Counted from the stretch's first letter, positions 27,914-38,636 are shown. The stretch is DNA of 64,000 bases from an uncultured bacterium (GCA_903826405.1 CAIKEH010000013.1:1-64000); one strand, 5' to 3'. Program-made: numbers and translations. Notes: generated by a model not told the origin, from the letters alone.

Positions 27914-28939
27914 TCAACGCATGACGAAGGGGTAACGCTGGTAATTCTTTAGTGCGAGTCCGGTACCCCTGACGACACTTTTCAGCGGGTCATCTGCAAC
28001 ATGCACGGGTAGTTTGATCTTCTGACTCAGTCGTTTGTCGAGTCCTTTCAGCAGGGCACCGCCACCAGTCAGGTAAAGCCCCCTGCGATAAATGTCGGAC
28101 GCCAGTTCAGGTGGGGTGGTTTCCAAAGCCTTCAAGATCGCTTCTTCGATCTTGAAAATGGATTTGTCCAGCGCTTCCGCGATCTCTTGATAGCTAACCA
28201 TGATCTGCTTGGGAATGCCCGTGACCAAGTCACGTCCATTCACGGGAAGATCGTCCGGAGGATTATCGAGATCCTTAAGTGCCGCTCCGATCTGTATTTT
28301 GATCTGCTCTGCGGTACGTTCACCGATCAGCAGCGAATGATAACGACGTAGCGCCTCCATGATATCAGCGGTGAATTCGTCACCAGCTATGCGTATGGAT
28401 TGATCACAGACGATGCCGGCAAGCGCGATCACCGTGATGCCTGTTGTACCTCCTCCGATATCTATGATCATGTTCCCCACGGGTTCCTCGACATCGATAC
28501 CGATTCCCAAAGCGGCGGCCATCGGTTCATGAAGAAGGTATACTTCTTTGGCGCCGGCTTGTTCCGCACTGTCCCGGACGGCACGTTTTTCAACTTCCGT
28601 GATACTTGAAGGGATGCAGATCATCATGCGCCAGCTCGGTGGGAAAAGTGGCTTCTTGGGATAGATCATCTTGATCATTTCCCGGATCATGAGTTCTGCT
28701 GCGTTGAAATCCGCGATGACACCATCCTTGAGGGGCCGTACGGTCCTTATGCTCTCATGAGTCTTCTCATGCATCATCAGAGCTTTCTTGCCAACAGCCA
28801 GAACGATCTTGGGGTTGTTACGGTCAAGGGCAACGATGGAAGGCTCGTTGACAACGATCTCGTCGTTGTGGATGATCAGGGTGTTGGCCGTTCCGAGGTC
28901 GATGGCGATATCCTGGGTGAACCAGCTGAAAAGTCCCAT
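27914..28939 (-). CDS. mreB: Rod shape-determining protein MreB
   Basis: Actin-like: IAIDLGTANTLI, IIDIGGGTTGITVIAL, LTGGGALLKGLD. Confidence 0.97.
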   Translation of the reverse strand: MGLFSWFTQDIAIDLGTANTLIIHNDEIVVNEPSIVALDRNNPKIVLAVGKKALMMHEKTHESIRTVRPLKDGVIADFNAAELMIREMIKMIYPKKPLFPPSWRMMICIPSSITEVEKRAVRDSAEQAGAKEVYLLHEPMAAALGIGIDVEEPVGNMIIDIGGGTTGITVIALAGIVCDQSIRIAGDEFTADIMEALRRYHSLLIGERTAEQIKIQIGAALKDLDNPPDDLPVNGRDLVTGIPKQIMVSYQEIAEALDKSIFKIEEAILKALETTPPELASDIYRRGLYLTGGGALLKGLDKRLSQKIKLPVHVADDPLKSVVRGTGLALKNYQRYPFVMR

Positions 28940-29125
28940 TTTTCCTTGATATTGGTTTTAGAGCAATACTATCTTCAAAATTGAAGGAAATAATCCGAAT
29001 AACAAAACGCCAAAATATTGGCTTTATTGACTTTAGACGAAACTTTATTGGCCGAGACCACCCCCGGAAAGGGAAATTCGAAAATTCCAGAATGAAGCGG
29101 CCTGAAATGAAGGGGAGTAAGTGCT

Positions 29126-30406
29126 TCAGCTGAACTCGTACCCAATGTCTTTCCGGTAGGTGATACCTGGATAATAGATCTTACCAAGAACTTTGACGGA
29201 AGTTGACACTGCCTGGGCGATGGAACTGCCGAAGGAGGTAACTGCCAATACCCGACCCCCATTGGTGAGCACTTTGCCATTCTGTATCATGGTACCCGCA
29301 TGGAAAACATGCACACCTTCTTCATTCATTTCCTCCAAGCCATCGATCTGTAGCCCCTTGTCGTAATGGCCAGGATAACCCTGGCTGACCGCCATCACGG
29401 TTGTGGCTGCACGGGGGTCGGTCTCCATGACAATTCCGGATAATCGGCCGGCATCGACGGCAAGGAAGAGGTCTATGATGTCATTTTTTAGTCTGGGGAT
29501 CACCACCTCTGTTTCCGGATCGCCCATACGGCAGTTGTACTCGATGACGAAAGGATCATCGTTAACTTTGATGAGGCCGAAAAAAACAAACCCCTTATAC
29601 ACCAGACCCTCATCCCGAATGCCACTGATGGTCGGTTCTATGACCCGGGTACGCACCTTTTCCATGAAAGTCGCATCGGCGAAAGGAACAGGGCTGACCG
29701 CTCCCATCCCTCCTGTGTTCAATCCTTTATCCCCCTCCCCGACCCGTTTATAGTCTTTGGCTTCAGGCAGCAAGAGGTAATCTTTCCCATCAGTGAGCAC
29801 AAAAACACTGAGTTCAGTGCCCGTCAGGAATTCCTCGATGACGATCTTTCGGCTTGCTTCTCCGAATTTGGATCGCTGCAACATCATCTCATATTCTGCC
29901 ATCGCTTCAACATGACTCTGGGCGATGATCACACCTTTGCCTGCCGCAAGTCCGTCCGCCTTCAGGACGATGGGAGTGGGAAGCGAACGGATATAAGACA
30001 ATCCTTCCTCATAATTGGCTAAGCTGAATTCTCGGTATCCGGCAGTGGGAATTCCATTACGGAGCATGAATTCCTTGGCAAAAGCCTTGCTGCCTTCCAA
30101 TTGTGCCGCCATGCGGGAAGGTCCGATAACAGCGATATGTGACAATCCCGGATCGTCAGTCATGAAATCGTAGATACCCCTCACCAGCGGCTCTTCAGGC
30201 CCTACCACAACCATATCCACCCGCTTTTCCAAGCAGAATTTTTTCACTTCCCAGAAATTGGTCGGATCCATTTCCACATTGGTCCCACAGAGTCCGGTCC
30301 CTGCATTGCCAGGAGCAATAAAAAGTTCTGGATGATGTGCACTTTGGCTGATTTTCAGTGCCAGTGCATGTTCCCGGCCGCCTGAACCCAATAAGAGGAC
30401 TTTCAT
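29126..30406 (-). CDS. purD: Phosphoribosylamine-glycine ligase
   Basis: MKVLLLGSGGREHALALKI...APGNAGT, ATP-grasp motifs, NCRMGDPETE. Confidence 0.97.
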   Translation of the reverse strand: MKVLLLGSGGREHALALKISQSAHHPELFIAPGNAGTGLCGTNVEMDPTNFWEVKKFCLEKRVDMVVVGPEEPLVRGIYDFMTDDPGLSHIAVIGPSRMAAQLEGSKAFAKEFMLRNGIPTAGYREFSLANYEEGLSYIRSLPTPIVLKADGLAAGKGVIIAQSHVEAMAEYEMMLQRSKFGEASRKIVIEEFLTGTELSVFVLTDGKDYLLLPEAKDYKRVGEGDKGLNTGGMGAVSPVPFADATFMEKVRTRVIEPTISGIRDEGLVYKGFVFFGLIKVNDDPFVIEYNCRMGDPETEVVIPRLKNDIIDLFLAVDAGRLSGIVMETDPRAATTVMAVSQGYPGHYDKGLQIDGLEEMNEEGVHVFHAGTMIQNGKVLTNGGRVLAVTSFGSSIAQAVSTSVKVLGKIYYPGITYRKDIGYEFS

Positions 30407-30602
30407 ACTGCAAAGAAGATTGAAATTTGAGCTGAAAAAGGCCGGAGTGCCGTCATTCCCATTCCATTTTCATCTGTGCGAATATACCCACAGCCGCCTT
30501 CATGGTAAACATTATTTATCTAGGCCGATGCGGTTCCCTGCCTTACGAATAAATGTGTACTTTGGTCATTCACCGGCCACCGGCTTCAATAAAACCAGCG
30601 AT

Positions 30603-32249
30603 ATGAGCCAGACGAAATGGGGGGGATACCCGAAAGGACTGTACGTATTATTCGCGACCGAAATGTGGGAGCGCTTCAACTATTACGGTATGCGGGCGAT
30701 ACTGGTCTATTTCATGACCGATGCGCTGCTATTCAACAAGCCGTTCGCCTCCAATCTATACGGCGGATATACCAGCCTGGTCTACCTGACTCCGCTCATA
30801 GGAGGATACATAGCAGACCGATATTGGGGCAACCGGCGCTCGATCATCTTAGGCGGTTTGATCATGGCTCTCGCGGAACTAGTATTATTTATTTGTGCAA
30901 GCATTTACACCAGTTCCCCCGCACTCGCCTCAACCCTTTTTTACACAGGACTCGGAATGGTGATCGTGGGTAACGGATTCTTCAAGCCCAATATTTCCTC
31001 CATGGTCGGCCAGCTGTATGAACAGGGGGACAAGCGGACCGATGCGGCTTATACGATTTTCTACATCGGCATCAATGTCGGGGGCATGTTGGGTCCTTTC
31101 ATCTGCGGATGGGTGGGCAACACTGGGGATCCCGCCGATTACAAATGGGCCTTCTTGGCGGCAGGTATTGGAATGCTCCTGAGCGTGATCACCTTGAAGA
31201 TCCTGCAGGATAAACATATCGTGGCACCGGATGGATCACCTGTTGGAAAAATGCCCGAAAAAATGAAGGAAAGCAATTCCCCGTTGCGTTCAACCTTTTC
31301 TCCATTGGTCATCGGGGGACTTATCTTGTTGGTGGGCATTGCATACCTGTTGCTCCACCTGCATGCACAAAACATCTTTGACATATCTTGGCTACTATTG
31401 CTTTCACTTGCAGCGATCCTTTACATTATTTTTTCCGACAAGTCCCTGGACAAAGTGGAAAGACAACGCATCATCGCCATTTTCGTGGTGTCTTTCTTCG
31501 TGATCTTTTTCTGGAGCGCTTATGAGCAAGCAGGAGCATCACTCTCTTTCTTTGCCAAGGAACAGACGAACCTGCACGTCGGATTCCTCAACAAGGACGT
31601 ACCGCCATCCTGGTTCCAATCTTTGAATTCATTCTTCATCGTGATCTTTGCACCCATCTTCGCTTGGATCTGGGTGAGGCTGGGCAACAGGAATCAGGAA
31701 CCTTCGTCCCCGATGAAAATGGCCATCGGGCTATTCCTGTTAGCAATGGGATACTTATGGATCGCGTTCGGAGTAAAAGGCATTTCACCTAACATCAAAG
31801 TGAGCATGATCTGGTTGACGGGCATGTATGCCTTGCATACATGGGGCGAGCTTTGCCTCTCCCCGATCGGCCTGTCCCTTGTCAATAAACTAGCACCTCT
31901 CCGCTTCGCCTCCCTGCTCATGGCGGTTTGGTTCATGGCCAACGCAGCCGCAAATGTTTTAATGGGCAAACTGAGCGCGCTGTATCCTCCCGGCACTCAT
32001 GAGGTCCTGCAAGCCCGGGAAGCGGGCATCGACCTGCAGAGTATCCTGGATGGAAAGACGGCCACCGCTGAGCAGATCGCCGCACTGCAGAAGCTTGACA
32101 TCCCATATATCTACCGATCATTCATGGGATTCACTATACATAATCTTTATGAGTTCTTCATGCTCTTCGTGATCATGTCCGGCCTGGCTGCATTCATCCT
32201 GTTCTTACTTACCGGCTGGCTGGGAAAGATGATGCACGGAAAAAGATGA
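30603..32249 (+). CDS. Peptide MFS transporter (POT family)
   Basis: ATEMWERFNYYGMRAILVYFMTDALL, FYIGINVGGMLGPFICG; ORF opens at 30420 but ATG 30603 fits the family start. Confidence 0.93.
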   Translation: MSQTKWGGYPKGLYVLFATEMWERFNYYGMRAILVYFMTDALLFNKPFASNLYGGYTSLVYLTPLIGGYIADRYWGNRRSIILGGLIMALAELVLFICASIYTSSPALASTLFYTGLGMVIVGNGFFKPNISSMVGQLYEQGDKRTDAAYTIFYIGINVGGMLGPFICGWVGNTGDPADYKWAFLAAGIGMLLSVITLKILQDKHIVAPDGSPVGKMPEKMKESNSPLRSTFSPLVIGGLILLVGIAYLLLHLHAQNIFDISWLLLLSLAAILYIIFSDKSLDKVERQRIIAIFVVSFFVIFFWSAYEQAGASLSFFAKEQTNLHVGFLNKDVPPSWFQSLNSFFIVIFAPIFAWIWVRLGNRNQEPSSPMKMAIGLFLLAMGYLWIAFGVKGISPNIKVSMIWLTGMYALHTWGELCLSPIGLSLVNKLAPLRFASLLMAVWFMANAAANVLMGKLSALYPPGTHEVLQAREAGIDLQSILDGKTATAEQIAALQKLDIPYIYRSFMGFTIHNLYEFFMLFVIMSGLAAFILFLLTGWLGKMMHGKR

Positions 32250-32379
32250 CGGCCATCCGAAAGGCATTCACCGGGTTGGGATTTTCTTTTTCTGTAAGAT
32301 TGGTGTACTTTGAAGATGTGCCTATCGGACTCACAATGGAATTGACCGAACGGTTATACTGAAACGAATAACAGCTCCC

Positions 32380-34419
32380 ATGTCTGACAAAACCTTTCGC
32401 CCCTTCATTGCGCCTGAAACGGAAATGAAAGAGTTCACGCTCAAAGCCGTTCTGGTTGGTTCGGCGTTTGGGATCATCTTTGGTGCCGCCACGGTATATC
32501 TGGCCCTCAAAGCCGGCCTGACCGTATCAGCATCTATCCCCATTGCGGTCATGGCCATTGCCCTGAGCAAACTGTTCCTGAAAACGACCATTCTTGAAAA
32601 TAATATTATACAAACCACGGGGTCCGCAGGGGAAAGCATTGCGGCGGGAGTGGTATTCACGCTACCTGGCTTCCTCTTCCTGACGGAAAAAAGCAGCGCC
32701 GAATATTTCAACTATTCAACCATACTGACACTGGCCATTTTCGGTGGCATATTGGGCACACTGATGATGATACCGCTACGGCGTGCCCTCATTGTCAAAG
32801 AACACGAAGCCTTGCCTTATCCGGAGGGAACGGCCTGTGCATCCGTTCTCAAAGCAGGTGAGAAAGGAGGGGATTTCGCCCGTACGGCTTTCTGGGGCTT
32901 GGGAGTCGCCGCCATTTATGCTTTCCTGCAGAAGATCCTCCACGTGGTTGCGGAAACCCCGGCCTTCATGACAAAGCAGACCAACCGATTTTTCCCTTCA
33001 GCCAAGATCAGTGGGGAGATCACACCGGAATACTTGGGTGTGGGTTATATCATAGGCCCCAAGATAAGCGGCGTATTGGTAGCGGGCAGCGTACTCACCT
33101 GGTTCGCTTTCAACCCACTGCTGGCCACCCTTGTGCCATCGGACACCATCGCTGCGCAACTGGTCAAACTGGGTTATCTGAAAGATCTGACCACACCCGG
33201 TGGACCCGGAGGTTGGGATCCCGGAACGCACCAGTTCTCTGACTATTCCGTCGCCATCTATCGAGCATTCGTTCGTCAGATAGGCGCAGGTGCGGTTGCC
33301 GCAGGCGGGTTCATCACCCTGATCAAAACGATCCCGACCATCATCTCCTCTTTCAAAGGCAGCGTTGGCTCATGGAAAGGCAACAAAGAGGACATGACAA
33401 AAATCTCCAGGACCGAAAGGGACCTTTCCATAAGGATCGTGGGGATCGGTAGCGCAGCCCTCATCCTGCTCATGACCATTCTGCCCCAGGTGCCCGGTGA
33501 TTCCATTGGCAGCAAACTTTTATTGGGTGTACTCGTGGTCATATTCGGAGCTTTCTTCGTGACCGTATCATCCCGGATCGTCGGACTGATTGGATCTTCC
33601 AACAACCCGATCTCCGGGATGACGATCGCCACCATCATGGGGACTTGTCTGGTATTCATCGGCGTAGGATGGACGGGCAAGGTCTTCGAACCCATGGCCC
33701 TTGTTGTCGGGGGCATGATCTGCATCGCTGCAGCAAATGCTGGTGCGACTTCGCAAGATCTCAAGACAGGTTACATCGTTGGTGCCACCCCTCGTTATCA
33801 ACAGCTCGCCCTTTTCATAGGCGTGATCGTTTCCTCGCTGGCCATAGGACTTACCGTCAAAATATTGGACAAACCCACCAGCGACATGGTGGCTCAAGGA
33901 ATACAACACGCGATCGGAACAGACAAGTATTCCGCTCCCCAAGCCACCCTGATGGCCACTTTGATCAAAGGGATACTTTCTTTCAACCTCGACTGGCAGT
34001 TCGTCCTCGTGGGTGTGGCCATAGCGATAGTGATGGAACTCTGTGAGATCAAAGCACTGAGTTTCGCCATAGGACTATACCTTCCTCTTGCGACAACCCT
34101 TCCTATTTTCATAGGTGGACTCATACGTGGATTTGTGGACAGAAAAGAGAATAAAAAAGTAGCTCCCGAAGAGGAAGACCTGAGCAAAGGGAACTTGTTC
34201 GCAACGGGCCTAGTAGCGGGTGGGGCCATCGCCGGCGTCATCATTGCATTCCTATCCGCGTTTGACGGCACCAATGCCTTCCTGAAAAAGATCAGCTTGG
34301 AAGATATGTTCAACCGATCACTGGGCACCAATGGATATTTCCTGCTCGGAACGCTGATGTTTTTCGTCATGGCCTGGATGCTATACAGGACGGCCGTTTC
34401 GAAAAAGACCATGAATTGA
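32380..34419 (+). CDS. OPT family oligopeptide transporter
   Basis: 679 aa polytopic protein; EFTLKAVLVGSAFGIIFGAATVYLALKAGLTVSASIPIAVMA; EHEALPYPEGTACA. Confidence 0.92.
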   Translation: MSDKTFRPFIAPETEMKEFTLKAVLVGSAFGIIFGAATVYLALKAGLTVSASIPIAVMAIALSKLFLKTTILENNIIQTTGSAGESIAAGVVFTLPGFLFLTEKSSAEYFNYSTILTLAIFGGILGTLMMIPLRRALIVKEHEALPYPEGTACASVLKAGEKGGDFARTAFWGLGVAAIYAFLQKILHVVAETPAFMTKQTNRFFPSAKISGEITPEYLGVGYIIGPKISGVLVAGSVLTWFAFNPLLATLVPSDTIAAQLVKLGYLKDLTTPGGPGGWDPGTHQFSDYSVAIYRAFVRQIGAGAVAAGGFITLIKTIPTIISSFKGSVGSWKGNKEDMTKISRTERDLSIRIVGIGSAALILLMTILPQVPGDSIGSKLLLGVLVVIFGAFFVTVSSRIVGLIGSSNNPISGMTIATIMGTCLVFIGVGWTGKVFEPMALVVGGMICIAAANAGATSQDLKTGYIVGATPRYQQLALFIGVIVSSLAIGLTVKILDKPTSDMVAQGIQHAIGTDKYSAPQATLMATLIKGILSFNLDWQFVLVGVAIAIVMELCEIKALSFAIGLYLPLATTLPIFIGGLIRGFVDRKENKKVAPEEEDLSKGNLFATGLVAGGAIAGVIIAFLSAFDGTNAFLKKISLEDMFNRSLGTNGYFLLGTLMFFVMAWMLYRTAVSKKTMN

Positions 34420-34462
34420 TCTCGATCAATGAATCCAGTGTGTACATCACTCATCAAATAAT

Positions 34463-35527
34463 ATGCAGGTCCGCTCCCTGAAATACGCATCTCCATTCAT
34501 CGTTTATGCAGCCGCATGCCTAGCCTTTCTCCACGCAGGATGGGTCATCTTTCTCCCCCTGCTCTATGCATGGGTATTCATCCCCCTTGCCGAACTGCTT
34601 GTCCACCCCGACCCCTCCAATATGGATGCAACACAGGAGGCATTGGCAAAAAAAGATCCCCTTTATGACTTTTGGCTTTACCTGATCGTACCCTTCCAAT
34701 ATGCAGCCCTCTGGCTTTTCCTTTCATCCATGCAGACTCCAGGACAGCCTTGGTGGATGGTCATAGGACGTATATTCGATATGGGATTGCTCTGTGGCGT
34801 CTTCGGCATCAATGTGGCCCACGAACTCGGACATCGCAGCACCAAAATGGAAAAATGGATGGCCAAGGCCCTGCTGCTCACTTCACTCTATATTCATTTT
34901 TTCATCGAGCACAATAAAGGTCATCACAAAAGGGTATCCACACCCGAAGATCCAGCGAGTGCCCGTTATGGCGAGAACATATACAGATTCTTCCTGCGCA
35001 CCATCAAAGGATCATACCTTTCCGCCTGGGCTATTCAGCAAAAGGAGTTGGATAGAAAGAAACTTCCCTTTCTGAGTCTGCACAATCAGATGCTGATGTT
35101 CCAAATGATTCAGACTTTCTTGCTGATCCTGATCATGATCATTTTCGGCTGGACATCACTCCTCTCATTTATTGGAGCCGCTGCCATTGGTGCTTTGCTG
35201 CTCGAGACCGTCAATTACATTGAGCATTATGGATTGCAAAGGCGCAGCAATCAAGCAGGGGGTTACGAACGGGTCATGCCGGAACATAGTTGGAATAGCG
35301 ACCATGTGCTGGGCAGACTCACCCTTTTTGAATTGTCCCGGCACAGTGACCATCATTTTCAGTCGAGTCGGAAATATCAGGTGCTGAGGCGTCACGACAG
35401 AACACCACAGATGCCCACGGGCTATCCCGGAATGATGATTCTTGCACTTTTCCCACCTGCGTGGTTTCTTATCATGAACCGGGAGTTGTCAAAACTCCAC
35501 AATCAAAGATCCAAAAGGATAGAATGA
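34463..35527 (+). CDS. alkB: Alkane 1-monooxygenase (AlkB-like membrane di-iron hydroxylase)
   Basis: Histidine boxes HELGHRS, EHNKGHHKRVSTPEDPASAR, NYIEHYGL and LSRHSDHH. Confidence 0.9.
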   Translation: MQVRSLKYASPFIVYAAACLAFLHAGWVIFLPLLYAWVFIPLAELLVHPDPSNMDATQEALAKKDPLYDFWLYLIVPFQYAALWLFLSSMQTPGQPWWMVIGRIFDMGLLCGVFGINVAHELGHRSTKMEKWMAKALLLTSLYIHFFIEHNKGHHKRVSTPEDPASARYGENIYRFFLRTIKGSYLSAWAIQQKELDRKKLPFLSLHNQMLMFQMIQTFLLILIMIIFGWTSLLSFIGAAAIGALLLETVNYIEHYGLQRRSNQAGGYERVMPEHSWNSDHVLGRLTLFELSRHSDHHFQSSRKYQVLRRHDRTPQMPTGYPGMMILALFPPAWFLIMNRELSKLHNQRSKRIE

Positions 35528-35673
35528 ATGGAGCGAAGCCTATGCTAAGCACTTCTCCCCTTGATCAGACCAAGATGAAAGATGAGGTCGGAATGATTTT
35601 GATCAAATAAAGTTGACCAACTGACAGCATTCGGTTGAAACTATTGATCTCATTTCAGCTCAGCACAGTTTGA

Positions 35674-36945
35674 TCATATCAGGATCGTAGATCCGAAATA
35701 GCCATGGAGAATTTCCGGCAAGTTGATGCCTTTGTCCGACTGGTTGTTCTCGAGCAGTGCGGCAAGGATCCTCGGCAGGGCAAGAGAACTGCCATTCAAG
35801 CTATGGACCAGTTGGGTTTTACCATCTTCTTCTTTGAAACGGATCTTCATACGATTGCTTTGGAAGGCTTCAAAATTGGAAACGGAACTCACTTCGAGCC
35901 ATTTTTCCTGAGCGGCGCTCCACACTTCAAAATCATAAGTGAGGGCTGAAGCAAAACTCATATCACCGCCACATAACCGCAGGATCCTATAGGGAAGACC
36001 GAGGGACAGCAACAATCTTTCCACGTGAACAACCATGGAATCCAGTACGGCATAACTCTCCGCGGGATCCACCAATTGAACGATCTCGACCTTGTCGAAT
36101 TGATGAACACGGTTCAAACCCCTGACATCTTTTCCGAAACTACCAGCCTCCCTGCGGAAACAGGGGGTGTATGCGGTCATTCGGATCGGCAGATCACTTC
36201 TCTTGAGTATGGTATCCCTGTAAATATTGGTGACGGGAACCTCAGCCGTAGGGATCAAATAAAAATGGTCGGCGGGCATATGATACATCTGCCCTTCCTT
36301 ATCAGGTAGTTGCCCTGTGCCATAAGCCGTGGCTTCATTGACCATCAGCGGTGGCAGATATTCTGTGTACCCTGCTGCCGTATTGAAATCCAAGAAATAT
36401 TGGATCAATGCCCGCTGAAGTTTGGCCCCTTTGCCCTTATAAAGAGGGAATCCGCTACCGGTCAATTTGGAACCGGTCTCAAAATCTATGATATCATACT
36501 TTTTGATCAAGTCCCAATGCGGAACCGAATCAGGAGGTAAGTTCGGCTTGACTCCACCCTCTCGAACCAGAAAATTGTCCGCCGGGGTCCTGCCTTCAGG
36601 AACCAAATCAGAGGGGAGGTTCGGTAACCTGACCAAGGTTTCCTGCAAAGACTTTTCCGTATCAGCCAGGTCGGATTGGATCGGTTGCAGGGAGGCCTTC
36701 CAACCGGCGACTTGCGCCTTTTTCTGTTCGGCGGCATCCTTCTGTCCCTTTGACATCAATTGTCCGATCTCCCGGGAAGCACTGTTAACAAGAGATTGGG
36801 TGTTTTCGAAATCCAATTGCAGTTTCTTTCTTTTTTCATCCAGTGTAATCACCTCGTCAACCAGTTGCAGGTCAGCAAAATGCTTGACTGCAAGTTTCTC
36901 CCTGACCTTTCCCGGATCCTGTCTCATTACCGCGACCTGCAACAT
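35674..36945 (-). CDS. serS: Serine-tRNA ligase
   Basis: Class II aaRS motifs (LIPTAEVPVTNIYRD, TPCFRREAGSFGKDVRGLNRVHQFDKVE); N-terminal coiled coil. Start at ATG 36945 fits better than 37035. Confidence 0.97.
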   Translation of the reverse strand: MLQVAVMRQDPGKVREKLAVKHFADLQLVDEVITLDEKRKKLQLDFENTQSLVNSASREIGQLMSKGQKDAAEQKKAQVAGWKASLQPIQSDLADTEKSLQETLVRLPNLPSDLVPEGRTPADNFLVREGGVKPNLPPDSVPHWDLIKKYDIIDFETGSKLTGSGFPLYKGKGAKLQRALIQYFLDFNTAAGYTEYLPPLMVNEATAYGTGQLPDKEGQMYHMPADHFYLIPTAEVPVTNIYRDTILKRSDLPIRMTAYTPCFRREAGSFGKDVRGLNRVHQFDKVEIVQLVDPAESYAVLDSMVVHVERLLLSLGLPYRILRLCGGDMSFASALTYDFEVWSAAQEKWLEVSSVSNFEAFQSNRMKIRFKEEDGKTQLVHSLNGSSLALPRILAALLENNQSDKGINLPEILHGYFGSTILI

Positions 36946-37070
36946 AACTTGATTTTGGGCGAAATTAATCCATTTGCGGGTACGGACGCAGCAGGCATAT
37001 CGAAGGATCCGGCAGGAACACTCAGATATAATCATCCCAGCGGTTGAAACCTGCGGCTTACCTTTGCAAC

Positions 37071-37424
37071 ATGTTACAGGCAGAGGACGACCTGCAAAGC
37101 AGGTGGTGGAAACTGGAAGAGAAAATGCTGCAGAGATTCGGTAAAAAACCCGATCTCGAAGGTATCCTGTTCCTAATAGGGATCCAGGAACTCGGGGATA
37201 TACGGGAAAAATTCACCAAAGAACAGAAACAAGATCTCATGCACGTGGCCGTATGTACGGTCTTAACCTCCAGCGGGTATTATCTCCGGGAAGGACATGA
37301 CGATGATGGATGGCCACATTTCCGCCAACTTAAAGCCGTTCCCGCACTTCCACTACCCGAGCAGGAAGCTTTCCTCAAAGACCATGTTTTGCTGTATTTT
37401 CAGCAGTCGGGCCTTTTTGATTGA
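37071..37424 (+). CDS. Conserved hypothetical protein
   Basis: 117 aa intact soluble ORF (MLQAEDDLQSRWWKLEEKMLQRFGKKPDLEGILFLIGIQELG...). Confidence 0.6.
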   Translation: MLQAEDDLQSRWWKLEEKMLQRFGKKPDLEGILFLIGIQELGDIREKFTKEQKQDLMHVAVCTVLTSSGYYLREGHDDDGWPHFRQLKAVPALPLPEQEAFLKDHVLLYFQQSGLFD

Positions 37425-37510
37425 AGATCTTCTACTGACTATAATAATTTTAAAAGGCATCATCCATTCACCCGGAATTTCCACATATTTGCACCTCTAA
37501 ACGAACCAGC

Positions 37511-37891
37511 ATGAATTTTCCCGACAATCTTCACTACACCAAAGACCACGAGTGGATCAGGATCGATGGCCAGGTAGCTACAGTTGGCATTACGGATTTC
37601 GCACAGGGCGAACTGGGCGACATCGTATATGTTGACATTGACACCATTGGCAAGAAATTGCCAGCAGAGTCCGTCTTTGGCACTGTGGAAGCGGTAAAGA
37701 CCGTTAGCGACCTTTTCCTTCCTTTGAGCGGCACCATCACGGAGAAGAACAGCATATTGGACGCTCAGCCCGAATTGGTCAACACAGACCCTTATGGTGA
37801 TGGCTGGATGGTCAAGGTCAATATTGACGATTCATCGGAGATAGCCCATCTGCTTACAGCTGTCGCCTATCGTTCACTTGTTGGCGCATAA
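37511..37891 (+). CDS. gcvH: Glycine cleavage system H protein
   Basis: [35 protein letters not shown]...[22 protein letters not shown] (lipoyl-lysine motif). Confidence 0.98.
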   Translation: MNFPDNLHYTKDHEWIRIDGQVATVGITDFAQGELGDIVYVDIDTIGKKLPAESVFGTVEAVKTVSDLFLPLSGTITEKNSILDAQPELVNTDPYGDGWMVKVNIDDSSEIAHLLTAVAYRSLVGA

Positions 37892-37900
37892 TTCAACGCC

Positions 37901-38278
37901 ATGCTTAACCGGATCATTGGAAGATCATGGACTGCACTAGCCTGGTCTACCATCATTTTCATTTTGCTGGTCCTGCCCGGTCGTTCCCTTCCCGAATCCG
38001 GCATGCTGGGGAAGTATCATTTAGACAAGTTCGTTCATGCTTTCCTTTTCGGAGCCTTTGTCTATCTCTGGTTCGCATGGTACCGTACAGCATCCAGAAG
38101 TAATAGCCAACTCATCCGTGCAGCGGTTATCTTATTCGTCGTTGGTGCGCTTTATGGAACGGGAATGGAATTCTATCAGGAATATTTCACGACCCGGGAA
38201 TTCGAGACAGGTGACATCATAGCGGACAGCTTGGGTGCAGCCATCGGTGCTGCATGGTGCATTTGGGCCAAAAAATAG
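37901..38278 (+). CDS. VanZ family protein
   Basis: Small polytopic protein with KYHLDKFVHAFLFGAFVYLWF and GTGMEFYQEYFTTREFETGDIIADSLGAAIGA. Confidence 0.85.
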   Translation: MLNRIIGRSWTALAWSTIIFILLVLPGRSLPESGMLGKYHLDKFVHAFLFGAFVYLWFAWYRTASRSNSQLIRAAVILFVVGALYGTGMEFYQEYFTTREFETGDIIADSLGAAIGAAWCIWAKK

Positions 38279-38299
38279 GCCCCTATGGAAATAGGGGCC
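38278..38299. terminator. Hairpin overlapping the VanZ stop codon, terminator-like
   Basis: Perfect 9-bp stem GGCCCCTAT-GGAA-ATAGGGGCC; A-tract on its left would be a U-tract for minus-strand transcripts. Confidence 0.5.
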
Positions 38300-38559
38300 G
38301 TAACCAAAACTAACTGCTTATGAGAAAAATTGAATGCTAAACATTATAACAGATAAGGTGCAAATCAGATGCCAATCTCGATAGGGAAACTGTTAATAAT
38401 CCTTTAAAGAACTTCATCCTGACACCCCCTTTTTTCCTCGCTCGTTTCCATGAATAGTGTCGTATTACCTGCTACCCACATAGTGATCTTTGGACGCTTT
38501 CTCTCTGTGGTCCCTTTCATAAGAAAAAGCCAAAATCCCATTTCCCCGATAAAGAAATC

Positions 38560-38594
38560 TTGAAATCATTCTGTGAAATTCGCAATGATTTCAA
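38560..38594. repeat. Perfect 11-bp inverted repeat TTGAAATCATT-N13-AATGATTTCAA
   Basis: Direct reading of the intergenic sequence between the convergent VanZ and 38637-39215 genes. Confidence 0.7.
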
Positions 38595-38636
38595 ATTCAA
38601 ATCATTGAAAAATCCCCCGGGAGGCAGTTCAGGAGT

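Noticed and set aside
28972-29023. Small palindromes CTTCAA-AA-TTGAAG and GCCAA-AATA-TTGGC upstream of mreB
   Set aside because: Short AT-rich dyads; no strong terminator or operator features beyond chance.
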